From the NCBI GenBank assembly GCA_938073905.1, contig CALJEN010000005.1, forward strand, positions 1 through 64,000: a stretch of DNA of 64,000 bases, read 5' to 3'. Below are positions 8,803-16,994 of this stretch, piece by piece. A program made the position numbers and the translations under genes. This stretch comes from an uncultured Sulfolobales archaeon (GTDB lineage: Archaea; Thermoproteota; Thermoprotei_A; Sulfolobales; NBVN01). Numbering within the stretch: the stretch's first letter is position 1; each line of letters starts with the position of its first letter. The notes under the pieces were generated by a model. That model was not told where the DNA came from. It did not search any database and saw only the letters and a program-made list of their open reading frames with translations.

Positions 8803-9676
8803 ACCTCCCCTCCAGGGTCTTAGCGATCCTCTTCGCCTCCTCCTCCCTCAGCGGCCTGAACACCTCGATCAGACCGAACTCCCTACCGTAGACCGCGGAG
8901 AGGGCTCCGTAGACCGAGAGGTTCAGGGGCATGGCCTTCAGGTCTACGGCTATCGACAGAACGCTCCTATAGAGCTTTAGAGCTCTTCCGTAGTCCCCCT
9001 CCGCGTAGGCTCTGTAGAGCTCTACGAAGAGCTCGGGGAAGACGTTGGCCAGGGCAGACACGTACCCCCTGGCACCGGCGACCAGGGCCGGCAGCGCGAG
9101 CTCGTCAGCCCCGTTGAAGACCGCTAGCCCCTCTATCGTGGCCAGGTCCGCTACCTGGAGGATGTTCGCCGAGCTGTCCTTGATCCCGGTCAGGTTCCTG
9201 AGCTCTCCTCCGAGCCTCCTCACGAGCCTCGGCTCCACGTTGTAGCCCGTGTTCTGGGGTATGTTGTAGACGAAGAACGGCAGCTCGGTCAGGGAGGCCA
9301 CCTTTCTGAAGAACCTGAGGGCCCCCTCCTCGTCGATCCTGAAGTAGTACATGACGTTGGAGGCCACGGCGTCGGCGCCGTGCCTCTCCGAGGCCTTCAC
9401 GAGCTCCCTTATCTCCTCGAACTCTATGGAGGCCACGTTCACTATCGCGAACGCCGAGCCCTTGTTCTCGCTCACGTACTTCACGAGCTCGAGCTTGCTC
9501 CTGATCCCCATCGCGTGGCCGAGGCCCGTCGTCGAGACTACGAAGAGCCCGTCTACACCGGCCTTGAGGAGCCTGTCGAGGTGCGCGCCCAGCAGGTCTA
9601 AGTCTATCTCGTGCCCCCTAAACGGGACGGCGAGCGCGGGGACGACCCCCGAGAACCTGTCCGGCAATCCGGTCAC
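8795..9676 (-). CDS. DapA-family aldolase (DHDPS / N-acetylneuraminate lyase / KDG aldolase superfamily)
   Basis: A TIM-barrel class I aldolase, 293 residues. The Schiff-base Lys166 sits in TGIKDSS and the catalytic Tyr137 in FFVYNIPQNTG. The substrate-binding loop reads STTGLG rather than the usual GTTGE, so classical dihydrodipicolinate synthase activity is unlikely; a 2-keto sugar acid or sialic-acid-type substrate is more likely given NagA and the SIS protein nearby. The GTG start lies about 24 bases after a TATA-like CCTTAAATT on the minus strand. It is divergent from the AbrB-PhoU gene. Substrate is not determinable from sequence. Confidence 0.85.
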   Translation of the reverse strand: MTGLPDRFSGVVPALAVPFRGHEIDLDLLGAHLDRLLKAGVDGLFVVSTTGLGHAMGIRSKLELVKYVSENKGSAFAIVNVASIEFEEIRELVKASERHGADAVASNVMYYFRIDEEGALRFFRKVASLTELPFFVYNIPQNTGYNVEPRLVRRLGGELRNLTGIKDSSANILQVADLATIEGLAVFNGADELALPALVAGARGYVSALANVFPELFVELYRAYAEGDYGRALKLYRSVLSIAVDLKAMPLNLSVYGALSAVYGREFGLIEVFRPLREEEAKRIAKTLEGRSR

Positions 9677-9827
9677 CGGGCATATAGCCGGCTAGAGAAT
9701 TTAAGGATTATGGTCGACAGTTTCTGCCGCTGGACTGGGAAGCTCGCCGGTGTTCGCTCTCTACCGGGAGCGCGGCTCTACGAGCACTCCGCGGTCGACT
9801 GCTGAGCGCGCTGCGGGAGACGTGGCA

Positions 9828-9839
9828 CATTATTATCTC
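9828..9839 (+). promoter_or_regulatory. TATA box of the AbrB-PhoU/nagA operon
   Basis: CATTATTATCTC lies 31-42 bases before the TTG at 9870. Its place argues against the longer in-frame reading that would begin near 9750, upstream of the promoter. Confidence 0.5.
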
Positions 9840-9869
9840 TCGAGCACCATCTGGAGCGGGGTTGCTCGA

Positions 9870-10805
9870 TTGAGGTCGGCGGTTAGGAGAGTTGTGAGGG
9901 TGGGGAAAAGGTCATACGCCGTCGTTATACCTAAGAAGTGGACGCACCTCCTCGGGATATGCCCCGGGGACCTCGTCTACATAGTGATGGGCGATGGTGG
10001 CTCCCTAGTTGTGGCACCCCTCAAGACCTCCCCGGAGACTCCGTCTCGACCGAGCGTGCGGGTCGGCCCGCTCCCGGGCTTGGACGGCAGGTTCACCTCC
10101 AAGATAGTCTTGGCTCTCTACGCTGCGGGCCTAGCAGGTGCTATTCTCGATTTTGAGAACCCGGTTCCCCTGCCCCGCGAGATCGCGTCGGTCGAGCAGA
10201 CGCGGGGTGAGGTCGTCATCAACTTCAGGGAGCTCCGCGCGAGCCCGGAGGAGGTGCTCGAAGCGATGGCCGGGAGGGTCGAGGAAGCGCTCAAGCTGTT
10301 CTCCGAAAACATGGAGAGGCTCTCCGCAGAGGTGTGGGAGGAGATCCACAGAATAGAGAGCGAGCTCGACGCCATGGCGCACCTCGTGCTCAGGCTCACG
10401 CTCAGGAGGCTCGTAGCGGAGGCCCTGAGCAGGGGGCTTGAGAGCGAGGTCCTCGTTAGGGGCATCCTGGACGTGCTGGTAGCCAAAGCCCTCGAGGACA
10501 TCTCCGACTGCGTAGACAGGTCCGCGCACCGAATCAAGGAGCTCTCCACGGTCTCCAGGGACTACGCCAACCTCTACGCCAAGGTCAGGGACTTGAGCTC
10601 CGAGGCCGTAGAGTGCTACCTGCGCAGGTGCCCCGTCGACGACGTGGTCTCGAACCTCGCGAGAGCCTCCGAGCTCAGGGGAGAGCTGAAGGAGCTCATG
10701 ACCATCTCCGCACCGCCCCTCCTTCCGCTGCTGTCCGAAGTCGAGATAGCGGTGACCATAGCGGAGGACATACTCGAGGCGACCCTCATAACCGCCTACG
10801 GGTGA
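9870..10805 (+). CDS. AbrB-PhoU fusion regulator
   Basis: The N-terminal 45 residues form a SpoVT/AbrB-type swapped-hairpin DNA-binding domain (VRRVVRVGKRSYAVVIPKKW, then a GDLVYI strand), followed by a long helical PhoU-like region with two helical bundles (about residues 120-310, IESELDAMAHLVLR and similar). Such fusions are common archaeal regulators, usually linked to phosphate transport. Here the gene ends 7 bases before nagA, so it probably controls or senses something in amino-sugar use instead. I chose the TTG at 9870 because it follows the TATA box; the open frame extends further upstream to 9750. Confidence 0.8.
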   Translation: MRSAVRRVVRVGKRSYAVVIPKKWTHLLGICPGDLVYIVMGDGGSLVVAPLKTSPETPSRPSVRVGPLPGLDGRFTSKIVLALYAAGLAGAILDFENPVPLPREIASVEQTRGEVVINFRELRASPEEVLEAMAGRVEEALKLFSENMERLSAEVWEEIHRIESELDAMAHLVLRLTLRRLVAEALSRGLESEVLVRGILDVLVAKALEDISDCVDRSAHRIKELSTVSRDYANLYAKVRDLSSEAVECYLRRCPVDDVVSNLARASELRGELKELMTISAPPLLPLLSEVEIAVTIAEDILEATLITAYG

Positions 10806-10812
10806 TGGCTCC

Positions 10813-12009
10813 GTGCCGAACTCCGAGGGGGTGGTTCTGAGGAGGGCGAAGATCGTGACCCCTCACGGAATCGTGAAGTCGGGGTACGTGGCCGTGGTCC
10901 GCGGGAGGATAGCCGGCGTAGGGGAGGAGCCCTACAGGTCTGGGGAGGGTCTGGACGAGATAGACCTCGGAGGTCTCACCGTGGGCCCCGGGTTCATAGA
11001 TACGCACACCCACGGTGCTCTGGGGGTCGACCTGAGCAGGGCCTCCGCTGGGGAGATCGCCAGGCTGGCCGAGGCTCTGCCTAGGTTCGGCGTCACCTCG
11101 TTCGTCCCGACCTCCGTGTCCCTCCCCCGGGAAGACCTGGTGAGGTTCTGCCGCAGCGTCCTGGAGGCCTCCAGGAGCGCGGGAGGCTCGAGGATCCTCG
11201 GAGCACACCTCGAGGGCCCGTTCCTGAACCCGGAGATGGCGGGTGCCCAGAACCCCGAGCACATGAGGCCTGCCGACGTGGCGGAGCTCGAGGAGCTCGT
11301 GAGGGCGTCGGGAGCCCTGGTGAGGTCCGTGACCGTCGCGCCCGAGGTGGAGGGAGCCATGGAGCTCGTGAGGAGGGCCGCGACGATGGGCATCGTAGTC
11401 CAGATAGGGCACACGAAGGCCACCTACTCCAAGACCCTCGAGGCGCTGAACTCCGGAGCGTCCAAGGCCACCCACCTGTACAACGCCATGAGCGGGTTCC
11501 ACCACAGGTCTCCGGGCGCGGCTCTCGCACTGCTCCGGGCGGGCGGCACCTACCTGGAGCTGATAGTGGACTTCGTCCACGTAGTGCCGGAGGTCGTCGA
11601 CTTCACCATAGACTACGCCGGACACCGCAGGGTGGTGCTGGTGACGGACTCCACCGCCGCAGCTGGGCTTCCCGACGGCACCTACGAGCTGGGAGACGCG
11701 AGGATCGAGGTCGTGGGCGGCGTGGCTAGGCTAGCGGGCAGGGAGACCCTCGCGGGCAGCACCCTGACCATGGACCGGGCCTTCCGCAACGTCCTCTCGC
11801 TCGGCTACGGGCTCGAGCACGCCTTCCGCATGGCGTCGACGACGCCCGCGGAGTCTCTGGGATTGGCGCTGGAGCTGGGCGCCGTGGCGCCGGGGAGGAG
11901 GGCCGACCTGGTGGTCCTGGGGGACGCCATGGACATCGCGGCCACCTTCGTCGAGGGGAGGCTCGTCTACGCTCGAGAGGGCTTCGCCGGGTCTACGGTT
12001 AGAGGGTAG
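10813..12009 (+). CDS. nagA: N-acetylglucosamine-6-phosphate deacetylase
   Basis: An amidohydrolase-superfamily enzyme that removes acetate from GlcNAc-6-phosphate. All hallmark residues are present: H65-x-H67 in DTHTHG, E134 in HLEGPF, H200 in GHTKA, H221 in THLYNAM and the catalytic D279 in TDSTAAAG. Length 398 is normal. It follows the AbrB-PhoU regulator by 7 bases, in one operon, and is followed by a SIS-domain gene with its own TATA-like box. With that protein it could form a route from GlcNAc-6-P to fructose-6-P. Confidence 0.92.
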   Translation: MPNSEGVVLRRAKIVTPHGIVKSGYVAVVRGRIAGVGEEPYRSGEGLDEIDLGGLTVGPGFIDTHTHGALGVDLSRASAGEIARLAEALPRFGVTSFVPTSVSLPREDLVRFCRSVLEASRSAGGSRILGAHLEGPFLNPEMAGAQNPEHMRPADVAELEELVRASGALVRSVTVAPEVEGAMELVRRAATMGIVVQIGHTKATYSKTLEALNSGASKATHLYNAMSGFHHRSPGAALALLRAGGTYLELIVDFVHVVPEVVDFTIDYAGHRRVVLVTDSTAAAGLPDGTYELGDARIEVVGGVARLAGRETLAGSTLTMDRAFRNVLSLGYGLEHAFRMASTTPAESLGLALELGAVAPGRRADLVVLGDAMDIAATFVEGRLVYAREGFAGSTVRG

Positions 12010-12101
12010 TTCGCCGAGGGGAGCCCGCTGCTCGGAGAGACTCGCCGGAGCCTTCGCTTACGTAACCTTAGGCTATTTACTGCCCCGGCGAGCCTATACG
12101 T

Positions 12102-12863
12102 GTGCCACCTATGGCGGTGGGCGGATCCGGCGCAACGGCATCGCGCCTCTCCGAGCTGGTCGCCGGCATAATCTCGCGCGTGGTAGCGGAGGAGGCGGAG
12201 AGCCTCGAGAGGGCTGCGGAGATGGTGGCGGACGCCATAGCTTCGGGCGGCCTGGAGTACCTCTTCGGGACCGGGCACTCCATGCTGGTCGCCCTCGAGG
12301 CCTCCTTCAGGGCCGGCGGCCTGGTCAGGACGCTTCCGCTGGTGGACCTCTCCCTCATGGGGGTACCATCGGCCATCAGAGCTAGCCACCTAGAGAGGCT
12401 TCCCGGCTACGCTAGAGCCCTCATCGAGTCCGCGACCGTCGTCCCGAACTCCGTCGGCGTAGTGGTGAGCAACTCCGGCAAGAACTCGGTGCCCGTGGAG
12501 ATGGCCCTCGAGATGAGGGCGAGGGGGATGAGGGTCGTGGGGGTGACCTCTCTCGAGTACTCCAGGGCTCTGGCGCCGGAGAACCCCTACGGAAAGAGGC
12601 TCTTCGAGGTGGTCGACGTGGTGATAGACAACAAGGTCCCGGCGGGGGACGCCGCGTACGAGATACCGGGAGGCCCGCGGGTCTTCCCCGTGTCCACCGT
12701 CGTGAACTCCTTCATAGTCCACGCGGTGAACTCTCTGGCCGCGGAGCTCCTGGTGGCCAGGGGATACGAGCCCGAGGTGTGGACGAGCGTCAACGTCCCG
12801 GGCGGTAGGGAGAGGAACCAGCTGTACCTGAGGAGATATAGGGATGTGCTAAGGTACCTCTAG
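12102..12863 (+). CDS. SIS-domain phosphosugar-binding protein (UPF0309-like)
   Basis: A 253-residue sugar-isomerase-fold protein. The SIS core is visible in GLEYLFGTGHSM, GVVVSNSGKNSVPVEMALEMRARGM and VVGVTSLEYS; the tail VWTSVNVPGG is typical of UPF0309 proteins. Such proteins bind phosphorylated (amino) sugars and some archaeal SIS proteins are glucosamine-6-phosphate deaminases, which would fit nagA directly upstream. It starts at GTG 12102 after an AT-rich box near 12072-12080. The enzyme reaction itself is inference. Confidence 0.82.
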   Translation: MPPMAVGGSGATASRLSELVAGIISRVVAEEAESLERAAEMVADAIASGGLEYLFGTGHSMLVALEASFRAGGLVRTLPLVDLSLMGVPSAIRASHLERLPGYARALIESATVVPNSVGVVVSNSGKNSVPVEMALEMRARGMRVVGVTSLEYSRALAPENPYGKRLFEVVDVVIDNKVPAGDAAYEIPGGPRVFPVSTVVNSFIVHAVNSLAAELLVARGYEPEVWTSVNVPGGRERNQLYLRRYRDVLRYL

Positions 12864-12992
12864 CCAGCCGCGGGGCTCTGCACCTCGGGACTCGCCCGCG
12901 CGTCTCGGTATCTAGACGTATTGCCTAATGCCTGGGAGCGTTCATTAAAGCTTAATAAGCGTCGCAGCTTCCGCTAGTTGGTGTGTATCTCC

Positions 12993-13973
12993 ATGCATGG
13001 AGTGTCGAAGATTACTGTAGTGGCCTTGATAGTCGTAGTCCTGGCGGCTGTAGGACTCGTGGCCTACTACCTCAGCGCTCCTAGGGCTCCGTACTCCATT
13101 ACCATATATACCGGCGGCACGGGTGGCGTCTACTATCCGCTCGGTGTTAAGCTGGCCGATATGCTGAACAAGTACGCTGGCGACAGGATCAGAGCGTCGG
13201 CCTCCTCGAGCGGAGCCTCGGTGGCCAACGCGAGGGCTCTGGGAGCCGGGGACGCCAACGTGGTCTTCATACAGAACGACATAGCCTACTACGCTCTCCA
13301 CGGTCTCTACATGTTCGAGGGCAGTAGAGTCGAAAAGATAAGGGCTCTCGCAGCACTGTACCCGGAGGTAGTCCAGATAGTAGTCAGGGCGGACAGCGGG
13401 ATCAAGTCCGTGAGCGACCTCGTCGGAAAGAGGGTCGCCATAGGTGCTGCCGGTAGCGGGACCGCCGTCGAGGCCGAGATAATACTCAGGGCAGCCGGGG
13501 TGTGGGACAAGATAACGGTACAGAACCTCGACTTCGCGCAGGCGGCCGAGGCCCTCAAGCTCGGACAGGTCGACGCGGCGTTCGTCGTGGCCGGGATCCC
13601 GACCTCGGCTGTCATGCAGCTGGCGGCGACAGTCCCCGTCAACCTAGTCGAGATACCGGACGAGCTCTCCACAAAGCTGAGAGAGCAGGGATACCTGTTC
13701 TTCGTGCCCTACACGGTACCCAAGGACACTTACTCAGGGGTGGACAAGGACGTCAGGACTCTCGCCGTGATGGCCATGCTGGCCGTGAGCTCCGACGTGC
13801 CCGAGGACGTGGCCTACGCGATACTCAAGGTGATGTTCGACCACATAGACGAGCTTAGGGAGGCCCACGCGAGAGCGCGGGACATAAGGCTCGAGACGGC
13901 GCTCAACGGAGTACCCATAAAGCTGCACCCAGGAGCCCTCCGGTTCTATCAGGAGAAAGGGATAAGCGGATAA
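12993..13973 (+). CDS. TRAP transporter solute receptor, TAXI family
   Basis: A periplasmic-type binding protein anchored by one N-terminal membrane segment (about residues 6-27), followed by the TAXI core: ITIYTGGTGGVYYPLG, then ASSSGASVANARALGAGDANVVFIQNDIAYYA, and GSGTAVEAEIIL. The family delivers small acids such as glutamate to a TRAP permease driven by ion gradients. The ATG at 12993 follows a TATA-like CTTAATAA (12951-12958) by about 37 bases; an in-frame TTG at 12978 is an alternative start. It heads a three-gene TRAP operon. Ligand unknown; amino sugars or amino acids both fit the neighbourhood. Confidence 0.92.
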   Translation: MHGVSKITVVALIVVVLAAVGLVAYYLSAPRAPYSITIYTGGTGGVYYPLGVKLADMLNKYAGDRIRASASSSGASVANARALGAGDANVVFIQNDIAYYALHGLYMFEGSRVEKIRALAALYPEVVQIVVRADSGIKSVSDLVGKRVAIGAAGSGTAVEAEIILRAAGVWDKITVQNLDFAQAAEALKLGQVDAAFVVAGIPTSAVMQLAATVPVNLVEIPDELSTKLREQGYLFFVPYTVPKDTYSGVDKDVRTLAVMAMLAVSSDVPEDVAYAILKVMFDHIDELREAHARARDIRLETALNGVPIKLHPGALRFYQEKGISG

Positions 13974-14012
13974 GCGTGCCGGCGGAGCTGAGGCCCTGAG
14001 AGTGCCAGGCGG

Positions 14013-14525
14013 ATGGTGGGCAGGCGTAGGCTCTTTTTACTCCTCGCAGGTCTCGCACTCGCGGCAGTTCTCTTTGCGATACCCGTAGTCCGGGTCTCCG
14101 AGGTGGAGGTGGGTGAGAGAGTACTCGTGGCCGGAGCCGGAGCTAGGTTCACCGTGACCCTGGAGTATCTGCACAGCGTCGAGCTGGGAAGGGTTGCGGA
14201 GACCTACGAGGTAACCGGTTGCGAGATCAGGCTGACCAGGCTCGCGTGGCCCGGTCACGGAGCCGGGCTTCCCTCGAGTCCGGGCGACCTGGAGGCTCCG
14301 ACAGCGACCGGTGACGGAGGGTACATCCTCGAGAACTTGTCGCTCCGCCTAGGTGGGGCGCTCTCGCTGAGCACGAGGTACATGATCTCTCCGAGGCTAG
14401 TGGTGAGCGGCAGCGAGATCGCGACCGGAGGCTTGGTAGAGATAAGGGCGTGCACAGGTAGGTCCGTAGCGTGGCTCCTCTGGCAGTGGCTCAGGGGATC
14501 GCTAGACGTGATCGCCGGGAGCTGA
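14013..14525 (+). CDS. DUF1850 protein, TRAP accessory subunit
   Basis: One N-terminal membrane segment (about residues 6-25) precedes an extracytoplasmic beta domain with the DUF1850 features FTVTLEYLHSVELG and a GHGAGLPSSPGD loop. DUF1850 genes are found almost only between TAXI receptor and fused TRAP permease genes, exactly as here, and probably make a small accessory component. The length of 170 is typical. Role unproven. Confidence 0.82.
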   Translation: MVGRRRLFLLLAGLALAAVLFAIPVVRVSEVEVGERVLVAGAGARFTVTLEYLHSVELGRVAETYEVTGCEIRLTRLAWPGHGAGLPSSPGDLEAPTATGDGGYILENLSLRLGGALSLSTRYMISPRLVVSGSEIATGGLVEIRACTGRSVAWLLWQWLRGSLDVIAGS

Positions 14526-14630
14526 CCGAGAGCTCGGTAGCTGCTTGGACCGTACAGGGTTGTGCGGAGCCGGGCAGCGGGCTCCATATTTTAGCGGCCT
14601 CGCTTAGCTATTCGACCGGGCGACTCCGCT

Positions 14631-16772
14631 ATGGCCGAAGCGCTAGCCATTGAGAGGGCCAAGAGGGGTGCGGTGGCCAAGGCCGTTCTGGTCGTGGGTA
14701 TAGTGTTCGCGTTCTACGAGCTCTCCCTAGTCATGGGGCTCAACTTCTCCCTCTACACCGTCCTGAGGAACGTCGGCGTAGACTTCAGACAGCTCCTCTA
14801 CACTCCCGACATACAGCAGAGCATGGCCTTCCTGCTAGGGCTGCTCTTGCTGACCTCCTTCATCATCTACCCGGCGAGCAGGAGAGCTAGGGTCGACAGG
14901 ACGCCCGTGTACGACTACGCGCTGGGGATCCTAGGGTTTACCTCCATGCTCTACCTGGTCGTCGTTTACCCGAAGGTCGTCGAGCAGGGCTACGTGGAGG
15001 CCACCCTCCCCAACGTTTTGATACCGCTCGTAGCGATAGGTCTCCTCCTGGAGGCCTCTAGGAGGTCCCTCGGAGTGGCTCTGCCTACGATAGCGCTCGT
15101 CGTAATGCTCCTGGGGCTGGGCTACGAGGGCTTCAACCTGAGGCGCTTCGTGAACCACATGTTCTACGCGAGGGAGGGGGTCTTCGCGATACCGCTCTAC
15201 GTCATGGTCTCCTACGTCTTCGCGTTCGTCTTCTTCGGCACCATACTCGAGAAGGTGGGAGTCGGTGACTACATAACAAAGTTCGTGATGTCCGCGGTCG
15301 GCCACAGGTGGGGAGGTCCGGCCAAGACGGCGGTCGTCGCGAGCGCCCTGATGGGGACGGTCTCCGGGAGCTCGGTCGCCAACGTTCTGACCACGGGGAC
15401 GTTCACCATACCGCTGATGAAGAAGGCCGGCTACCCAGCGGAGGTCGCCGGAGCCGTCGAGCCCGCGGCCTCCACAGGAGGCCAGCTCATGCCCCCAATC
15501 ATGGGAGCGGCCGCCTTCGTGATGGCCCAGTTCCTGGGCAGGCCCTACAGGGACATAATGATAGCCGCAGCGATACCGGCCATCCTCTACTTCACCTCGG
15601 TATACGTGTTCATCGATAGGACCACCAAGAAGCTGGGGGTCAGGCCCGTCCCGAGGGAGTCCCTGCCCAGCTTCAGGGAGCTGGCGAGGGGGGTCTACCT
15701 CCTCAGTCCGATACCGGTGGTCACGTACCTGCTGCTCTCGGGGCTTGAGCCGCAGTACAGCGCCCTCGGAGCGATAGGGGCAGCAATAATGTCGGCCTGG
15801 GTCTACCAGAGGGGACTAGGGGCCGTCCCGAAGCTGGCAGTCGTAGGTGGGATCGCCCTCGTGGGGATCGTGACGTACCTTCTCGGGCTACCGGTGAGCG
15901 CCGCCATCTTCTTCGCCGGGGTCATGTCCGTAGTGGTGGCCATATCCCTCGGCTACGCGTTCAGGGAGAGCAGGGCACTATCCTCGGCACTGCTGAGCGC
16001 CTTCGACTCGAGCCTTAGGAGCGCGGTGACGATCTTCCTGGCAGCCTCCTGCGCGGGACTGATCCAGGGGACTCTCACGATGACCGGCTGGGCCGCCGCC
16101 ATAGGGTACAGGCTCGTCGAGGTCTCCGGTGGCAACATATTCGCGCTGATGTTCATAGCCATGTCCATCAGCCTGGTGCTCGGCATGGGTGTGCCGACCA
16201 CCGCCAACTACATAATAACCTCGACCATAGTCGGGACCCCGATGGCCAGAGTCGTAGCCTCGATAACCGGCATAGACCTCGATATGGCCAAGCTGGTCTC
16301 GCACATGTTCGTCTTCTACTTCGGGATACTGGCCGACCTGACGCCCCCCGTAGCCCTAGCGTCCTACGCGGGCTCCATGCTCGCCAAGTCCGAGTTCTGG
16401 AAGACTGCTCTAAACGCTACCAAGTTCGCCCTGGCCGGCTACCTGGTTCCCTACATATTCGCCCTAGACCCGGCCCTCCTCATACTCCCGGCGGGATCCC
16501 TCAACCTCTACACGGCGTACAGGATGGCCTACGGGATAGCGAACACGGCTCTCTCCATGCTAATGCTTAGCGCGGGCATAGTGGGCTGGCACGGCACGCC
16601 GATAGGGAGGCTCCAGAGGGTAGTGCTGGTGGTGCTGGGCATGGCGAACCTGACGCCGTACGAACAAGCAACGCCCTTGCTGGCCGCGGTCTATGTAGCG
16701 CTCTACTTCTACAACACCAGACGCGGGGGCACCGCGTGGGGAGCGAGAGGGTTTTCGTGGAGAAGAACATAG
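14631..16772 (+). CDS. TRAP transporter permease, fused 4TM/12TM subunits
   Basis: A 713-residue membrane protein with about 16-18 membrane segments. The N-terminal quarter is the small DctQ-like part and the rest is the DctM-like permease, with the conserved loops MGTVSGSSVANVLTTGTFTIPLMKK, EPAASTGGQLMPPIMGAAAF and LGMGVPTTANYI in both halves. This is the usual fused form that works with TAXI receptors. A TATA-like CATATTTTAG at 14585-14594 gives it a promoter of its own in addition to read-through. GC hairpins follow the stop codon. Confidence 0.94.
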   Translation: MAEALAIERAKRGAVAKAVLVVGIVFAFYELSLVMGLNFSLYTVLRNVGVDFRQLLYTPDIQQSMAFLLGLLLLTSFIIYPASRRARVDRTPVYDYALGILGFTSMLYLVVVYPKVVEQGYVEATLPNVLIPLVAIGLLLEASRRSLGVALPTIALVVMLLGLGYEGFNLRRFVNHMFYAREGVFAIPLYVMVSYVFAFVFFGTILEKVGVGDYITKFVMSAVGHRWGGPAKTAVVASALMGTVSGSSVANVLTTGTFTIPLMKKAGYPAEVAGAVEPAASTGGQLMPPIMGAAAFVMAQFLGRPYRDIMIAAAIPAILYFTSVYVFIDRTTKKLGVRPVPRESLPSFRELARGVYLLSPIPVVTYLLLSGLEPQYSALGAIGAAIMSAWVYQRGLGAVPKLAVVGGIALVGIVTYLLGLPVSAAIFFAGVMSVVVAISLGYAFRESRALSSALLSAFDSSLRSAVTIFLAASCAGLIQGTLTMTGWAAAIGYRLVEVSGGNIFALMFIAMSISLVLGMGVPTTANYIITSTIVGTPMARVVASITGIDLDMAKLVSHMFVFYFGILADLTPPVALASYAGSMLAKSEFWKTALNATKFALAGYLVPYIFALDPALLILPAGSLNLYTAYRMAYGIANTALSMLMLSAGIVGWHGTPIGRLQRVVLVVLGMANLTPYEQATPLLAAVYVALYFYNTRRGGTAWGARGFSWRRT

Positions 16773-16785
16773 CTGAAAACGGGTT

Positions 16786-16854
16786 CTGGGCTAGGCACCT
16801 GTGCCCAGCCCTCGGGGCTCACCCGCTTCACCCCCTCGGGGGCTTCCGCCCCCG
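16786..16854. terminator. GC-rich hairpin group after the TRAP permease
   Basis: Three stem-loops stand in a row: CTGGGC / GCCCAG (16786-16791 with 16803-16808), a small AGCCC / GGGCT pair, and the perfect CGGGGGC-TTCC-GCCCCCG (16837-16854). They lie between two convergent genes. No long T run follows, so they differ from both bacterial terminators and the usual archaeal T-tract terminators; a role in 3' end stability is possible. Confidence 0.45.
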
Positions 16855-16994
16855 CACCCGGGATACCCCCCGTCGTCTCCCACCGGCGCTCGTCCAGGTG
16901 TGCCGATAGCGAACCCCTCTGACCTGAAAACTGCCGCAGACGGGGCGACGCTCCACCGGATCTCAGAGAGCGGGGGACGACTCCGATAGGGGGG

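Noticed and set aside
9750-9869. A 40-residue N-terminal extension of the AbrB-PhoU protein
   Set aside because: It would start upstream of the TATA box at 9828-9839 and its sequence is low in pattern; the AbrB domain begins just after TTG 9870.
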